From NCBI GenBank assembly GCA_025457915.1, contig JALOTL010000004.1, positions 62,001 to 126,000 on the forward strand: 64,000 nucleotides of DNA, read 5' to 3'. Both the position numbers and the translations under genes were made by a program. Numbering within the stretch: the stretch's first letter is position 1; the number at the start of each line of letters is the position of its first letter. Under the pieces are notes generated by a model. The model was given only the letters and a program-made list of their open reading frames with translations, was not told the DNA's origin and made no database searches. This document shows, one piece after another, positions 23,533 to 32,509 of the stretch. This stretch comes from Spirochaetota bacterium (GTDB lineage: Bacteria > Spirochaetota > UBA4802 > UBA5550).

Positions 23533-25404
23533 TTATTTTTTCGTAATTTCACCGAACGCGGGATCTTCGATTTCAACAGGCGAATCATCGTCGATCATGA
23601 CGGATTTCACCTTTCCCTCCTGTACCGGGAGAATTTTATTTATGAAGAAACGGGCCGAGTGGATCTTCCCGGAATAAAAGGCGGCGTCGCCGTTTTCTTC
23701 GATCAGCATGTTTATCTCATCTGCGGTGCGGGCCTTTTTTTCAGCGCACAATTTATTGAATTTTTCATGCGCGATGGTCAGCTGCCACAGGTGCATCCAG
23801 CCCAGTATGGTATCCCCCACTATGTCCAGGAAAGGCGTGGCATTCGCGAAGGCCTGCTGTATCCTGCCGTCTTCCATCAGCTTCATCAGGTGTTCGGCCG
23901 CCTTCATGCAGTTTTTTTTCGCGTCGTCGACCCTGCCGGCAAGCGGCGCGAGCTCCTTCACGGCAAGCGCGTCTTTTACGGCCCGGTCTATTTCGCCTGT
24001 AAGGTATTTAAATACGCCGCCCTTCGACATGCCGATCTTGCGCTGCAGCAGGTCTATCGCCTGTATCCCGTTCGTTCCCTCGTACAGGGACGTTATCTTG
24101 CTGTCGCGGGCGAACTGCTCCACGGGATAATCGCCGCAATAGCCATAGCCCCCGAACACCTGTATGGCCTGCTCGCATATCTCCCAGGACATGTCGCTTG
24201 AATACGCCTTGCAAACTGGCGTCAGGAATTCAACAAGGGCGCCGGCCGCCTTTTTAAGCTCCCCGTCGGTCTCGGCGTTCCGCCTGTCGATGCAGAGCGC
24301 GGTATAATAGTTCAGGGCCCTGATTCCCTCGATGTACGATTTCATCCAGATCAGCGATCTCCTGACATCGGGATGTTTTATAATTGGAAGAAGCACTGTC
24401 GACCGGCCCTTCTGGCTTATTTCGGCGCCCTGGAGCCTTTCCCTGGCGTACTGGAGTGCGTGCAGGTATGATGTCGAAGAGAGCCCCAGGGACTGTACGC
24501 CCACGTTCAGCCTTTCCTCGTTCATCATGTGGAACATTATCATTATCCCCTGGCGCGGCTCTCCGAGGAGCTCGCCCAGGCAGTCGCCGTTGTCGCCGAA
24601 GCTCAGCTGGCATGTCGCCGATCCCTTTATCCCCATTTTATGTTCGATCCCGGCGCATGCGACATCGTTGAATCCCCCCATGTTCCCTTCTTCATCCACG
24701 CGGAACTTGGGCACGATGAATATTGAAATCCCCTTTACCCCGGGAGGATCGCCTTCAATCCTGGCAAGGACCGGATGTATTATGTTTTCAGTGAGATCAT
24801 GGTCTCCCGCGGTGATGAAAATCTTCTGCCCGTTAATCCTGTACCGGTTGTCGCCGGTTTTCACTGCCTTTGTCGACACATGCGCGAGATCGCTCCCCGC
24901 GCCGGGCTCGGTCAGGCACATCGTCCCGGCCCATTGATAGGTATATAGCTTATCAAGATACCTCTTTCTCTGATCATCCGTACCGAAAAGCTCAATGAGC
25001 TTTCCCGCTCCGTGCACCAGCCCGGTGTACAGGTTAAGGGCAGTGTTCGCGGCGTGGAACATCTCGTTTACCGCGGTGAACACTGATATAGGGAGGCCCT
25101 GCCCTCCGAATTCAGGATCGTCGCTCGCCGAAACCCATCCCTGTTCGGCAAAGAGCCTGAGCGGTTTATGAAACTCCGGGGGCACTGTTACCCTGCCGTC
25201 CTCCCACCTTGCGCCGGTGCGGTCTCCATCACTGTTGACGGGAGCGAGATCGTTCTCCGCGAATTTAAGGGCCTGATCGATCACCATGTCGAATTCCGTT
25301 TTTGAAAAATTTTCAAACATCGGTTTTTTAATCAGATCCAATATATCGAACTGCTCGTATAGAACAAATTCCACGTCCCTTTTATCCACTAACAGACTGG
25401 CCAT
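23533..25404 (-). CDS. Long acyl-CoA dehydrogenase, DmdC-like
   Basis: 623 residues, longer than ordinary acyl-CoA dehydrogenases (about 380) because of an N-terminal extension and a C-terminal helical domain, as in the 3-methylmercaptopropionyl-CoA dehydrogenase (DmdC) group. The flavin motif CLTEPGAGSDLAHV, the INGQKIFITAGDHD segment, and the catalytic glutamate region ITSLYEGTNGIQAIDLL are intact. GGYGYCGDYPVEQFARD is also present. Members oxidise diverse acyl-CoAs and pass electrons to electron-transfer flavoprotein. True DMSP use is not supported here because no dmdA/B/D gene is near. It starts with ATG behind GGGGAG and lies upstream of thiolase copy 1. Confidence 0.9.
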   Translation of the reverse strand: MASLLVDKRDVEFVLYEQFDILDLIKKPMFENFSKTEFDMVIDQALKFAENDLAPVNSDGDRTGARWEDGRVTVPPEFHKPLRLFAEQGWVSASDDPEFGGQGLPISVFTAVNEMFHAANTALNLYTGLVHGAGKLIELFGTDDQRKRYLDKLYTYQWAGTMCLTEPGAGSDLAHVSTKAVKTGDNRYRINGQKIFITAGDHDLTENIIHPVLARIEGDPPGVKGISIFIVPKFRVDEEGNMGGFNDVACAGIEHKMGIKGSATCQLSFGDNGDCLGELLGEPRQGIMIMFHMMNEERLNVGVQSLGLSSTSYLHALQYARERLQGAEISQKGRSTVLLPIIKHPDVRRSLIWMKSYIEGIRALNYYTALCIDRRNAETDGELKKAAGALVEFLTPVCKAYSSDMSWEICEQAIQVFGGYGYCGDYPVEQFARDSKITSLYEGTNGIQAIDLLQRKIGMSKGGVFKYLTGEIDRAVKDALAVKELAPLAGRVDDAKKNCMKAAEHLMKLMEDGRIQQAFANATPFLDIVGDTILGWMHLWQLTIAHEKFNKLCAEKKARTADEINMLIEENGDAAFYSGKIHSARFFINKILPVQEGKVKSVMIDDDSPVEIEDPAFGEITKK

Positions 25405-25546
25405 GGCGATCTCCCCGTTATTTATTAATACGGCCCCGGCCGGGAACGCGGCTTCTTTTCATGACAATGAAACCGCATCCATGGACGGGATCGGGTCTAT
25501 GATTCTAATTATTGAAAAACATCACCCCGTGTTTAAACCGACAGGA

Positions 25547-26743
25547 TTAAATGTTCTCTATTAAAACCGCCGCACCCATTCCTCCGCCCACGCAGAGGGT
25601 GGCGATGCCCTGTTTTGATTTTCTTTTCTTCATTTCATTCATCAGGGATATTATCAGCCTTGCGCCGGTGCAGCCGACCGGATGGCCGAGCGCGATGCCG
25701 GAGCCGTTCACGTTGACCTTCGACCGGTCAAGGCCGAGGCCCTTCTCGCAGGCAAGGTACTGCGCCGCAAACGCCTCGTTGCATTCGATGAGGTCGATAT
25801 CGGCCAGCTTCTTCCCTGTTTTTTTCATGAGCTTCTGGATTGCCGGGACAGGTCCGTATCCCATTAGATGGGGTTCGACGCCGGCGATCGCGTTCGCCGC
25901 GATCCTCGCCAGTGGCTTCAGCCCCAGCTCGCCCGCTTTTTTGGCAGACATTATCACCATGGCCGCCGCCCCGTCGTTGAGTCCGGACGCGTTTCCCGCT
26001 GTTACAGTACCGTTCTTTTTAAAACCGGGCTTCAATTGCGCCAGTCCCTCCAGGGTTATTTCCCTTCTCGGGTGTTCGTCTGTATCGAACATCTTGGGCT
26101 CGCCCTTCCTCTGGGGTATGGGCACGGGAATGATCTCATCCTTGAATCTGCCGGAATCTATGGCGGCTATCGCCTTCCTGTGGCTTTCAAACGCCACCTG
26201 GTCCTGCTCCTCCCTGGTTATATTGTATTTCTCGGCCAGGTTCTCGGCGGTAACCCCCATTATATAGGCATCGCCGAGCAGACCGCTTCCGGAATGAAGG
26301 AGGTCCCACATCGCGTCAGTCATTTCCGCGTGGGTGAGGCGCGCGCCCCATCTCGCTTTTTTCAGCACGTAAGGGGCGTTGCTCATGGATTCGACGCCGC
26401 CAACCAGCACTATCTCGGAATCCCCGCTTATAATCTGCTGGGACCCGAAAATGGTGGCCTGCATGCCTGACGCGCACTGTCTCTGGATTGTTACGGCCGG
26501 TATTTCTATTGGGATGCCGGCTTTGAGCGCGGCGGTTCTCGCGGTATTCGCTTCGTCGCAGCACTGTATACAATCGCCGAAAATGACGTCATCGAGCGTG
26601 CCCGGATTTATCCCGGCCCTCCTGACGGCCTCTTTCATCACAAGGGCCCCGAGTTCAAATGCCCTGACATCCTTCAGGCTCTGGCCGAAACTCCCTATCG
26701 GGGTCCTGCATCCCGATACGATGACCACGTCTTTATTGTCCAT
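25547..26743 (-). CDS. Acetyl-CoA acetyltransferase (thiolase), copy 2
   Basis: 398 residues. Catalytic C90 lies in QRQCASG, the histidine in [13 protein letters not shown], and the second cysteine in [10 protein letters not shown], with NEAFA also present. Its sequence differs clearly from copy 1 (QRQC against NKVC, and different loops), so the two are paralogues rather than a recent duplication, probably with different chain-length preference. The ATG has a strong AAGGAG site. It is the first gene of the minus-strand acyl-CoA operon, 142 bp before the DmdC-like gene, and is divergent from the SDR and TetR genes. Confidence 0.94.
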   Translation of the reverse strand: MDNKDVVIVSGCRTPIGSFGQSLKDVRAFELGALVMKEAVRRAGINPGTLDDVIFGDCIQCCDEANTARTAALKAGIPIEIPAVTIQRQCASGMQATIFGSQQIISGDSEIVLVGGVESMSNAPYVLKKARWGARLTHAEMTDAMWDLLHSGSGLLGDAYIMGVTAENLAEKYNITREEQDQVAFESHRKAIAAIDSGRFKDEIIPVPIPQRKGEPKMFDTDEHPRREITLEGLAQLKPGFKKNGTVTAGNASGLNDGAAAMVIMSAKKAGELGLKPLARIAANAIAGVEPHLMGYGPVPAIQKLMKKTGKKLADIDLIECNEAFAAQYLACEKGLGLDRSKVNVNGSGIALGHPVGCTGARLIISLMNEMKKRKSKQGIATLCVGGGMGAAVLIENI

Positions 26744-27110
26744 ATTAAATCTCCTTAAATTATTATTATGCTTATTCGAAACATACGATCCGCTATAAAG
26801 GAATCAAACATAGACCCAACAGCGAATATAAAAATCAACTTTATTTGCAATAATCCCAACTATAATATAAATTACAAGATTTTTTTGTATCTTATCTGTT
26901 AAATTTTATATAAATTTATACTAAAAATATATTATTATTCAAAATATTTAAGATTTATGTTAAAAAATATAATATTTTTCAATTATCAATAAAAAATTAT
27001 CGACAATTTACCATTGATAGTATTGCATAACGTTAACATTCGGATATTAACGGAATAATCTTGTACCAGCATACTGGCATGAATAATAAATTAAGCATTC
27101 GGAGCGATAT
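26744..27110. other. AT-rich divergent control region of the acyl-CoA locus
   Basis: 367 bp, extremely AT-rich from 26800 to 27050, separating the divergent thiolase and SDR genes. It is the likely target of the TetR regulator encoded at 27916. A short palindrome, CCAG-CATA-CTGG near 27065-27076, is the only inverted repeat that stood out, and it is too short for a confident operator. No gene or RNA was recognised. Confidence 0.5.
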
Positions 27111-27878
27111 ATGAAAATTTCAGAGACAACAGCAATAGTAACGGGCGGTGCATCCGGACTCGGTGAATCGGCAGTCAGGGCCATAGTAGCGGCCGGCGGA
27201 AAAGCCGCCATTCTTGACATGGACGACGCCAGGGGCGTTTCTCTTCAAAAAGAGCTCGGCAGCCAGGCGATATTTCAAAAAACCGACGTTACCAGCGAAG
27301 AAGACGTAAAGAACGCGATATCTTCAGCGGTAAAAAAATTCGGCGGGATCAACGTTGCCGTTAATTCCGCGGGCATCACCATTGCCGGAAAAACTTCCGG
27401 AAAAAACGGCCCCTTGCCGCTTGCGACATTCGAAAAAGTCGTAAAGGTAAACCTTACCGGGACGTTCAACGTGATCAGGCTGGCCGCCTCGGAGATGTCT
27501 AACAACGCCCCAAACGAAGACGGCGAGCGCGGGGTAATAATAAGCACGGCCTCCATAGCCGCATATGACGGACAGATAGGACAGGCGGCATATTCCGCGT
27601 CCAAGGCCGGCATAGCAGGCATGACCCTTCCGGTAGCAAGGGACCTGGCGCCGCTCGGCATCAGGAACATGACCATCGCGCCGGGGCTTTTCGATACGCC
27701 TATGATGGCGTCACTTCCGGAAGATGTGAGAAAATCCCTCGGACAGAGCGTCCCCTTCCCGTCAAGGCTGGGACGCCCGGAGGAGTTCGCGCGGCTGGTC
27801 CTGTGCATAATCGAAGACGCGATGATGAACGGTGAAACCATCAGGCTCGACGGCGCGTTGAGAATGAGCCCGAAATAA
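27111..27878 (+). CDS. SDR-family 3-hydroxyacyl-CoA dehydrogenase (HSD10-like)
   Basis: 255-residue classical short-chain dehydrogenase. It has the cofactor loop TGGASGLG (residues 11-18) with Asp36 after the second strand favouring NAD, the NSAG motif, and the catalytic triad S148, Y161, K165 (YSASK). The segment [24 protein letters not shown] and the C-terminal [11 protein letters not shown] closely follow the mitochondrial HSD17B10 / type-II 3-hydroxyacyl-CoA dehydrogenase group. It should oxidise 3-hydroxyacyl-CoA (possibly 2-methyl-branched) to the ketone that the neighbouring thiolases cleave. It has GGAG before ATG and is 37 bp upstream of the TetR gene, so they are co-transcribed. Confidence 0.88.
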   Translation: MKISETTAIVTGGASGLGESAVRAIVAAGGKAAILDMDDARGVSLQKELGSQAIFQKTDVTSEEDVKNAISSAVKKFGGINVAVNSAGITIAGKTSGKNGPLPLATFEKVVKVNLTGTFNVIRLAASEMSNNAPNEDGERGVIISTASIAAYDGQIGQAAYSASKAGIAGMTLPVARDLAPLGIRNMTIAPGLFDTPMMASLPEDVRKSLGQSVPFPSRLGRPEEFARLVLCIIEDAMMNGETIRLDGALRMSPK

Positions 27879-27915
27879 TGCAGGCATTCTTTTAAAACCG
27901 ATTAAGGACTGGAAA

Positions 27916-28578
27916 ATGAAAATAAAAACAAAAAAGGAAAACAGGCGCGAACAGATCATCAAGGCGGCCGAAGAGGTTTTCTCCAAGAAGGATTTCCTGA
28001 ATTCCACCATTTCCGACGTGGCGAAGCAGGCAGGCGTATCGGATGCCACGATATATGAATATTTCACCTCGAAGGAAGAACTCCTGTTCTCAATCCCGAG
28101 GGAAAACATAGAAAACAGCAAAAACATCCTCGAGGATCATCTTGTTTATATAAAGGGGGCATCGAACAAGCTGAGGGGCATCATTTACCACCTTCTCTCA
28201 TATTACCAGGAAAATTCCGATTTCGCCGCCATATCCCTGATGATCCTGAAGACGAACAGGAAATTCATGGAAACTGAAATTTACAACTATCTCAGGGAGT
28301 ATTACCAGATAATAATCAAGACGATCGAGGAGGGGATAGAATCCGGGGAATTCAAAAAGGACATCAGTCCTCATTTCGTCCGATCGGTGATACTCGGGAC
28401 AATTGAATTCATTGTCGTCAGGTGGCTCATGAAGGGCGCCCCGGCTGATAAAACCAAACCCGTCGAAAGCGTTGACGCGCTTTTCGATCTGATTGTAGAC
28501 GGCATCAAGCTGGAAAACAATTTAAGGGATTTCAAATGCAGGATTATTCTTGAACCGCAAGACGCGCCCGGGAAATGA
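27916..28578 (+). CDS. TetR/AcrR-family transcriptional regulator
   Basis: 220 residues. The N-terminal helix-turn-helix is canonical: RREQIIKAAEEVFSKKDF, then TISDVAKQAGVSDATIYEYFTSKEELL. The rest is an all-helical ligand-binding domain like those of acyl-CoA-responsive TetR proteins. It is downstream of the SDR gene and beside divergent acyl-CoA degradation genes. It is therefore the probable repressor of this locus, relieved by an acyl-CoA; this is inferred from context. The last ~15 residues (CRIILEPQDAPGK) are outside the normal domain. Confidence 0.9.
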   Translation: MKIKTKKENRREQIIKAAEEVFSKKDFLNSTISDVAKQAGVSDATIYEYFTSKEELLFSIPRENIENSKNILEDHLVYIKGASNKLRGIIYHLLSYYQENSDFAAISLMILKTNRKFMETEIYNYLREYYQIIIKTIEEGIESGEFKKDISPHFVRSVILGTIEFIVVRWLMKGAPADKTKPVESVDALFDLIVDGIKLENNLRDFKCRIILEPQDAPGK

Positions 28579-28648
28579 TAAAAAACGAACGGCCATGACA
28601 TGCCCGCGTCCCCGGCCGATCGTGCTCCCGTAATCCCGCAGGGCAGGG

Positions 28649-29200
28649 CTAATTCGAATCAGACACGTATAATCCTTTTACTTTTTCCCTTATTTTCACC
28701 CTTATCTCTTCATCGACCTTTTTTATTTTATATGGAGAAGTCTTATGTTTTCTCGCTATCGCGGAACTCTTCCTGTTCCGGAAATTTTTTTCGACAAATA
28801 TTTTTTTCTTGTTTTCAGGGAATGAATTTATCGTGTCATGGAGGGTAGAAATAATTTCGCCCTCGATATAGTAATCCTCGATCTCCTTGTACAGATCATC
28901 GTTCAGCACAACCTCGTCAAAATGCATCAACCCGTACTTCCTCACTTCGTTTTTCCTCCTCCTGAGATAATCAAGGGCGCCGTTCTTACCCACCGTAAGC
29001 AGAAAATTCAGCGTCCTGGGCGAATCCGCATCCAGATCGATGTTTTTTTCATAAACCTTTAAAAAAACATCGTGCGCCAGGTCTTCAGAAAGCGGCAGAT
29101 TGTATATTACTTTATAAATAAAACTCAAGACCGCAGAATGGTATTTATTGTAGCACTTAACGAAATTCTCGTCATACGCAAGATCAGCTTCCCTTTCCAT
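28649..29200 (-). CDS. RNA polymerase sigma factor, ECF/sigma-70 family
   Basis: 183 residues. Region 2 is recognisable (LSEDLAHDVFLKVYEK, then LNFLLTVGKNGALDYLRRRKNEV), and region 4 is in the C-terminal third (INSFPENKKKIFVEKNFRNRKSSAIARKHKTSPYKIKKVDEEI), though it is degenerate and very lysine-rich. No anti-sigma gene is adjacent: the upstream neighbour is an AT-rich spacer, and the downstream one is the convergent TetR gene. The ATG has a GGAGG site. It is likely an alternative sigma factor, with target genes unknown. Confidence 0.78.
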   Translation of the reverse strand: MEREADLAYDENFVKCYNKYHSAVLSFIYKVIYNLPLSEDLAHDVFLKVYEKNIDLDADSPRTLNFLLTVGKNGALDYLRRRKNEVRKYGLMHFDEVVLNDDLYKEIEDYYIEGEIISTLHDTINSFPENKKKIFVEKNFRNRKSSAIARKHKTSPYKIKKVDEEIRVKIREKVKGLYVSDSN

Positions 29201-29628
29201 TTATCCTCCGTGATTTCACATGTGATTGAATTTTTAATTGCGGCCGGATCCGTCCATCATGGCGTTATTATATGCGGATGATAAAGTTTCATCATACCTT
29301 GCGGACGCAGAATACCGGTATTCCAATTCCATCCCGATCGATGATTGACGGCAAGTCTCAGTGACAGCCATTTCATGAACGGCTATCATCCATCACTCTT
29401 TAATTAATAAGCGAATAAACAAGGGTACTTGTGACAAATTTTTTTTATTTATAAAAATTTTTTACTATACTCGATGAATTATTAATATTATTTATACGTT
29501 TATTGATTCGCATTAAAAACAGGGACTGCGTTTAACAAAAACTGCATGACCTGTTCTTCGGCAATTAAACTTCCGGAATGAAATTTCAGGGGTCCCCTTA
29601 AAAACCGGACAGACGGCTGCATAACTTG
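29201..29628. other. AT-rich divergent intergenic region
   Basis: 428 bp with no credible reading frame. A TCACATGTGA palindrome lies at 29216-29225, immediately before the sigma-factor gene. Homopolymeric A/T tracts occur around 29430-29470. No clear promoter for the downstream enzyme was identified. Confidence 0.5.
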
Positions 29629-30345
29629 ATGAAAAAAGTAAAAGTCATATTGTATCAGAAACCGCTTGGAATAAATATTTCCAGACGGGACATTGATGAA
29701 ATGCACGATTTCGGTCCGGATTTCATATGTTTCCCGGAATATTTTTTCGTCAACACAGGCCTGGGAAACCACGGCCAGACGGAACACAACCAGTGCCTCC
29801 AGAAGAAAAGGCTGGAATTACTGTCAAAAAAGCTTAAAGCCGCGGTAATCGGCGGAACCATGCCGGAATTATCCGGCGGATTGATGTACAATACTTCTTA
29901 TGTATACGACAACGGCTCGGAGCTCGGCTTTTACAGGAAAAAGCATCTTTTTTTCGCCGAGGTGGGGAAAATCACACCGGGAGACGAATATAAAATTTTT
30001 AAATCCCGGGGTATTACTTTCGGCGTTTTGATCTGCGCCGATGTTTTTGAAGACGGCGCGTTTGAATTCATGAAGAAAAAAGGCGCTGAAATCATTTTTT
30101 CTCCGACATTCTCTCTTTATAAGGAAGAAACAACTGAAATTAAATTCAAAAGGGACGAGGATATTTACGTCAGGGCCTCCGGCATATCCGGCGCCGTCAT
30201 AGTAAAGGTATGCGGTGTAAAATCGGATTACAAACCGTTCATCCAGGCAAGGAGCCTTATATCCGACAGTAAAGGCGTTATATACAGGGTCGGCCCGGAT
30301 GAAGAAGACAGGTCCATGATAATAAAAAAAGAAATCTCGTTATAA
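29629..30345 (+). CDS. Carbon-nitrogen hydrolase (nitrilase superfamily)
   Basis: 238 residues from the ATG at 29629; TTG three bases earlier is possible, and neither has a good ribosome site. The Glu-Lys-Cys catalytic triad is visible: E37 in CFPEYF, K104 in YRKKHLF, and C136 in LICADVF. The length fits a minimal nitrilase fold. The cysteine context is ICAD rather than the usual ICxDxRFPE, so this is not a standard NAD synthetase, nitrilase or apolipoprotein N-acyltransferase domain. Predicted chemistry is hydrolysis of an amide or nitrile C-N bond; the substrate is unknown. The gene stands alone, next to the terminator of the convergent lipoprotein gene. Confidence 0.78.
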   Translation: MKKVKVILYQKPLGINISRRDIDEMHDFGPDFICFPEYFFVNTGLGNHGQTEHNQCLQKKRLELLSKKLKAAVIGGTMPELSGGLMYNTSYVYDNGSELGFYRKKHLFFAEVGKITPGDEYKIFKSRGITFGVLICADVFEDGAFEFMKKKGAEIIFSPTFSLYKEETTEIKFKRDEDIYVRASGISGAVIVKVCGVKSDYKPFIQARSLISDSKGVIYRVGPDEEDRSMIIKKEISL

Positions 30346-30359
30346 GGGAACCTCTATCA

Positions 30360-30388
30360 ATAAAAAAGGGCCGATTAATCAGCCCTTT
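30360..30388 (-). terminator. Terminator of the 30409-31146 lipoprotein gene
   Basis: Stem AAAGGGC (30365-30371) with GCCCTTT (30382-30388), followed on the minus strand by a T6 run. It lies 20 bp past the lipoprotein stop and may also end the convergent nitrilase-family gene. Confidence 0.8.
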
Positions 30389-30408
30389 CAATGAATTATT
30401 TTTTATTT

Positions 30409-31146
30409 TTACTTCTGGTATTTTATGGAATCGATCTTATCCTTGCTGATCTTCATCACCGTGTATTTCGTCTGGATCGTAATTTCTTCCTTTGTCTGAG
30501 ACACGATCTTGCCCACTATGACAGACCCGTCCTTCATGGTGATGGCCTGGGTGATGTCTGGACCGCCCTTCACTTTTTCGCCGGAGAAATACGGATTCGC
30601 GTCTTCAAAAAATTTATAGGCAGTGGCCGGAAATACGTCCGACGCGTTGTTGGTTAGCAGGTTGATCCATACGAAAGGTATATTCACGATCCAGAAAAAA
30701 ACGGTCCTCCCTATCGGATAACTGAATGACTGTATTTTTTTGCCGTCTCTATATAAATCATACACAACGATATATCCCTCTTGAGTGTTCAAGACTGGAA
30801 TTGCGGTAAAAAATGCATAAGATAAATATGCGAATACCGCCACAAACGCAGAAGGAGGCACGTCCTTCGTGATAATGTGAACGCAAAGTCCCTTCTGTGG
30901 AATATCGTCCGTTTTTACTGTTACGCTGAACGGGGATTTGTACATGAAGACTTCTTCCAATGATTCAAAGCCGCTGGAAGATAAGCCGGTTATCGGGTTT
31001 ATTTTATAATAAATTTTCCCATAGGGCTTGCCTGAAGGCGGTTTATTGACCATTTCCTTCGGATAATTTTTATAATAGGTTATGCAAGAGCTTAGAGATA
31101 AAACCAATAAACTTATCACCAAAGTTTTAATTGTTTTATGTTTCAT
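30409..31146 (-). CDS. Lipoprotein of unknown function with C-terminal strand-rich motif
   Basis: 245 residues. The ATG at 31146 is preferred over a start 10 codons upstream because AGGAG sits 8 bp before it and it begins directly with a signal (MKHKTIKTLVISLLVLSLSSC, lipobox LSS-C). One or two hydrophobic stretches lie in the middle (AVFAYLSYAFFTAIPVL and VFFWIVNIPFVWINLL). The last ~45 residues (MKDGSVIVGKIVSQTKEEI, then ITIQTKYTVMKISKDKIDSI) resemble the short beta-motif with the pattern DGxxxxGxI...I.I.T found at the ends of many spirochaete envelope proteins. No enzymatic motif was recognised. Confidence 0.72.
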   Translation of the reverse strand: MKHKTIKTLVISLLVLSLSSCITYYKNYPKEMVNKPPSGKPYGKIYYKINPITGLSSSGFESLEEVFMYKSPFSVTVKTDDIPQKGLCVHIITKDVPPSAFVAVFAYLSYAFFTAIPVLNTQEGYIVVYDLYRDGKKIQSFSYPIGRTVFFWIVNIPFVWINLLTNNASDVFPATAYKFFEDANPYFSGEKVKGGPDITQAITMKDGSVIVGKIVSQTKEEITIQTKYTVMKISKDKIDSIKYQK

Positions 31147-31443
31147 TGTACAACTCCTTTTGTTAAACAGATACATATTTATATATAATTGTCAATTTAT
31201 AATCCATCTTTAATTAAAATTTATATTATTATTTTAATAATATTTAAAATTTAAATATTTTCATATAAACATTCCTGTTTATTTATTGTTTTAATTTTTA
31301 ATTTTTTTTATCCAAATAAAAAATCAAGGATGAAGAATCTTTTAATCAAATCTTATAAAATTTATTGACAAAAAAATATTCATATTCCTAGTATCCAATC
31401 CAGTTTTACTATAATATCAATATCATAAAATTATGAGAATATA
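31147..31443. other. AT-rich divergent spacer
   Basis: About 300 bp of very AT-rich DNA between two small secreted-protein genes. It contains the promoter-like pair at 31365-31394 and no other recognisable feature. Confidence 0.5.
31365..31394 (+). promoter_or_regulatory. Putative sigma-70 promoter for the 31444 gene
   Basis: Consensus TTGACA at 31365-31370, an 18-bp spacer and TAGTAT (4 of 6 matches) at 31389-31394, 49 bp before the ATG. Confidence 0.5.
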
Positions 31444-31758
31444 ATGAAAAACTTAATTATCGGAACATTTCTAACCATAACTTTTATCGCATTCATCGCG
31501 GTATCAAACGGGGCCGTTGATAAATCCAGGGAAAAACTGGATAAATTCCTTACGGCCTGTACCGAAGAGAATAAAAAAGGCGCTGCCGAACAAAAACAGA
31601 AAAAATTTTTCACGGTTTCATACGAAAATGGTTTTTACTTTCTTGATTCAGGAAGTAAGGATATGCCGAAAATAAGACTTAAAAAAAATCCCCAGGAAAT
31701 GTTGAAAAACGTTTGCCCCGAGGCACTTAAACAATATAAAAATAGCATACCGGAATAA
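31444..31758 (+). CDS. Small secreted protein of unknown function
   Basis: 104 residues with an N-terminal signal peptide (hydrophobic residues 4-20, likely cleavage near SNGA-VDKS). The mature part is about 80 residues, Lys/Glu-rich, with two cysteines (in LTACTEEN and KNVCPEA) that could form a disulphide. No family recognised. The ribosome site is weak (GAGAATATA), but an upstream promoter-like pair, a signal peptide and coding-like composition support it. It is one of several small exported proteins clustered between 30.4 and 34 kb. Confidence 0.6.
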   Translation: MKNLIIGTFLTITFIAFIAVSNGAVDKSREKLDKFLTACTEENKKGAAEQKQKKFFTVSYENGFYFLDSGSKDMPKIRLKKNPQEMLKNVCPEALKQYKNSIPE

Positions 31759-32100
31759 ATTCCAAATTTCAATTATCATTTTTTCCTTATTGTACAAGTT
31801 CTTCAGGCTCAGGCACGGTATCAATTCATTTTGCACCGGTATAAAAAATTTATAATAATTGAAATTATTTTTTTAAAATCCAGTCACTTATCAAAAATGA
31901 TTTGTAAAAAAATAATGCTTGAAAAATTTTGTCGTGCATACCTTTTTTATCTTAAGATTTTTATATTCATTTCCTAAAGCTTTTATTAATAAAATAAAAC
32001 TAATATTATCAATTTTTTTAATTTTTTTTCTTGACATTCATTTTTATATCTAATAATTAAAAGCTCTAACAATTTATTTAAAATTTACTCGGAGGATTTT
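31759..32100. other. AT-rich spacer with promoter of the TRL-like gene
   Basis: 342 bp, among the most AT-rich DNA in the window. Apart from the promoter-like sequence at 32031-32059 and the GGAGG ribosome site before 32101, nothing was recognised. Confidence 0.5.
32031..32059 (+). promoter_or_regulatory. Putative promoter of the TRL-like lipoprotein gene
   Basis: Consensus TTGACA at 32031-32036, then an AT-rich TAATAATTA segment 14-17 bp later serving as a -10 region. It lies about 42 bp before the ATG at 32101. Confidence 0.45.
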
Positions 32101-32391
32101 ATGAAAAAACTTCTCGTATCCCTTTCACTGGTACTTGCAGTTGCCATATTTGCTGCTGGCTGCAAACTCACCACACCTCTTATTGCCACTAGCAATCCAG
32201 TAGGCAACAAAATAGGCGAAGCAAAAGGCATGTGGATACTCACCCCGCAGCTGATTATACCCCTTGTAACTGACATAGGTGTATACAGAGCAGCCAAAAA
32301 CGGTAATATCTCCAAGATTTCCACCGTTGACTGGGAATTCGACAACTACATAGTATTCGGCTACCTCATCACCCGTGTAAGCGGCGACTAA
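32101..32391 (+). CDS. TRL-like family lipoprotein
   Basis: 96 residues. The lipoprotein signal is MKKLLVSLSLVLAVAIFAAGC (lipobox AAG-C21). The mature part, with PLIATSNPVGNKIGEAKG, then TDIGVYRAAKNGNISKISTVDW, matches the pattern of TRL-like proteins: a Gly-x-x-x-G-x-A segment, then a GD/DIGVxxAAKNGxIxKIxxVD segment. These are small lipoproteins of unknown function common in spirochaetes and proteobacteria. It has a strong GGAGG site, its own promoter-like sequence and its own terminator, so it is expressed as a single gene. Confidence 0.8.
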   Translation: MKKLLVSLSLVLAVAIFAAGCKLTTPLIATSNPVGNKIGEAKGMWILTPQLIIPLVTDIGVYRAAKNGNISKISTVDWEFDNYIVFGYLITRVSGD

Positions 32392-32410
32392 TAAGTAGCA
32401 CTCAAACAAT

Positions 32411-32457
32411 AATCAACAGAGCGAATGGTAATTATCATTCGCTCTGTTGATTTTAAC
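32411..32457 (+). terminator. Terminator of the TRL-like gene
   Basis: A perfect inverted repeat with 17-bp arms (32411-32427 and 32436-32452) around an 8-nt loop, with TTTT at the descending end, 20 bp after the stop codon. Confidence 0.88.
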
Positions 32458-32509
32458 ACCCGGCAATTTTTCATACAAATATCACAACCGATCAAAACGA
32501 GGAACTGAA

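Noticed and set aside
23533-25404. DmdC-like gene as evidence of DMSP use
   Set aside because: The family has broad acyl-CoA specificity and no dmdA, dmdB or dmdD gene is near.
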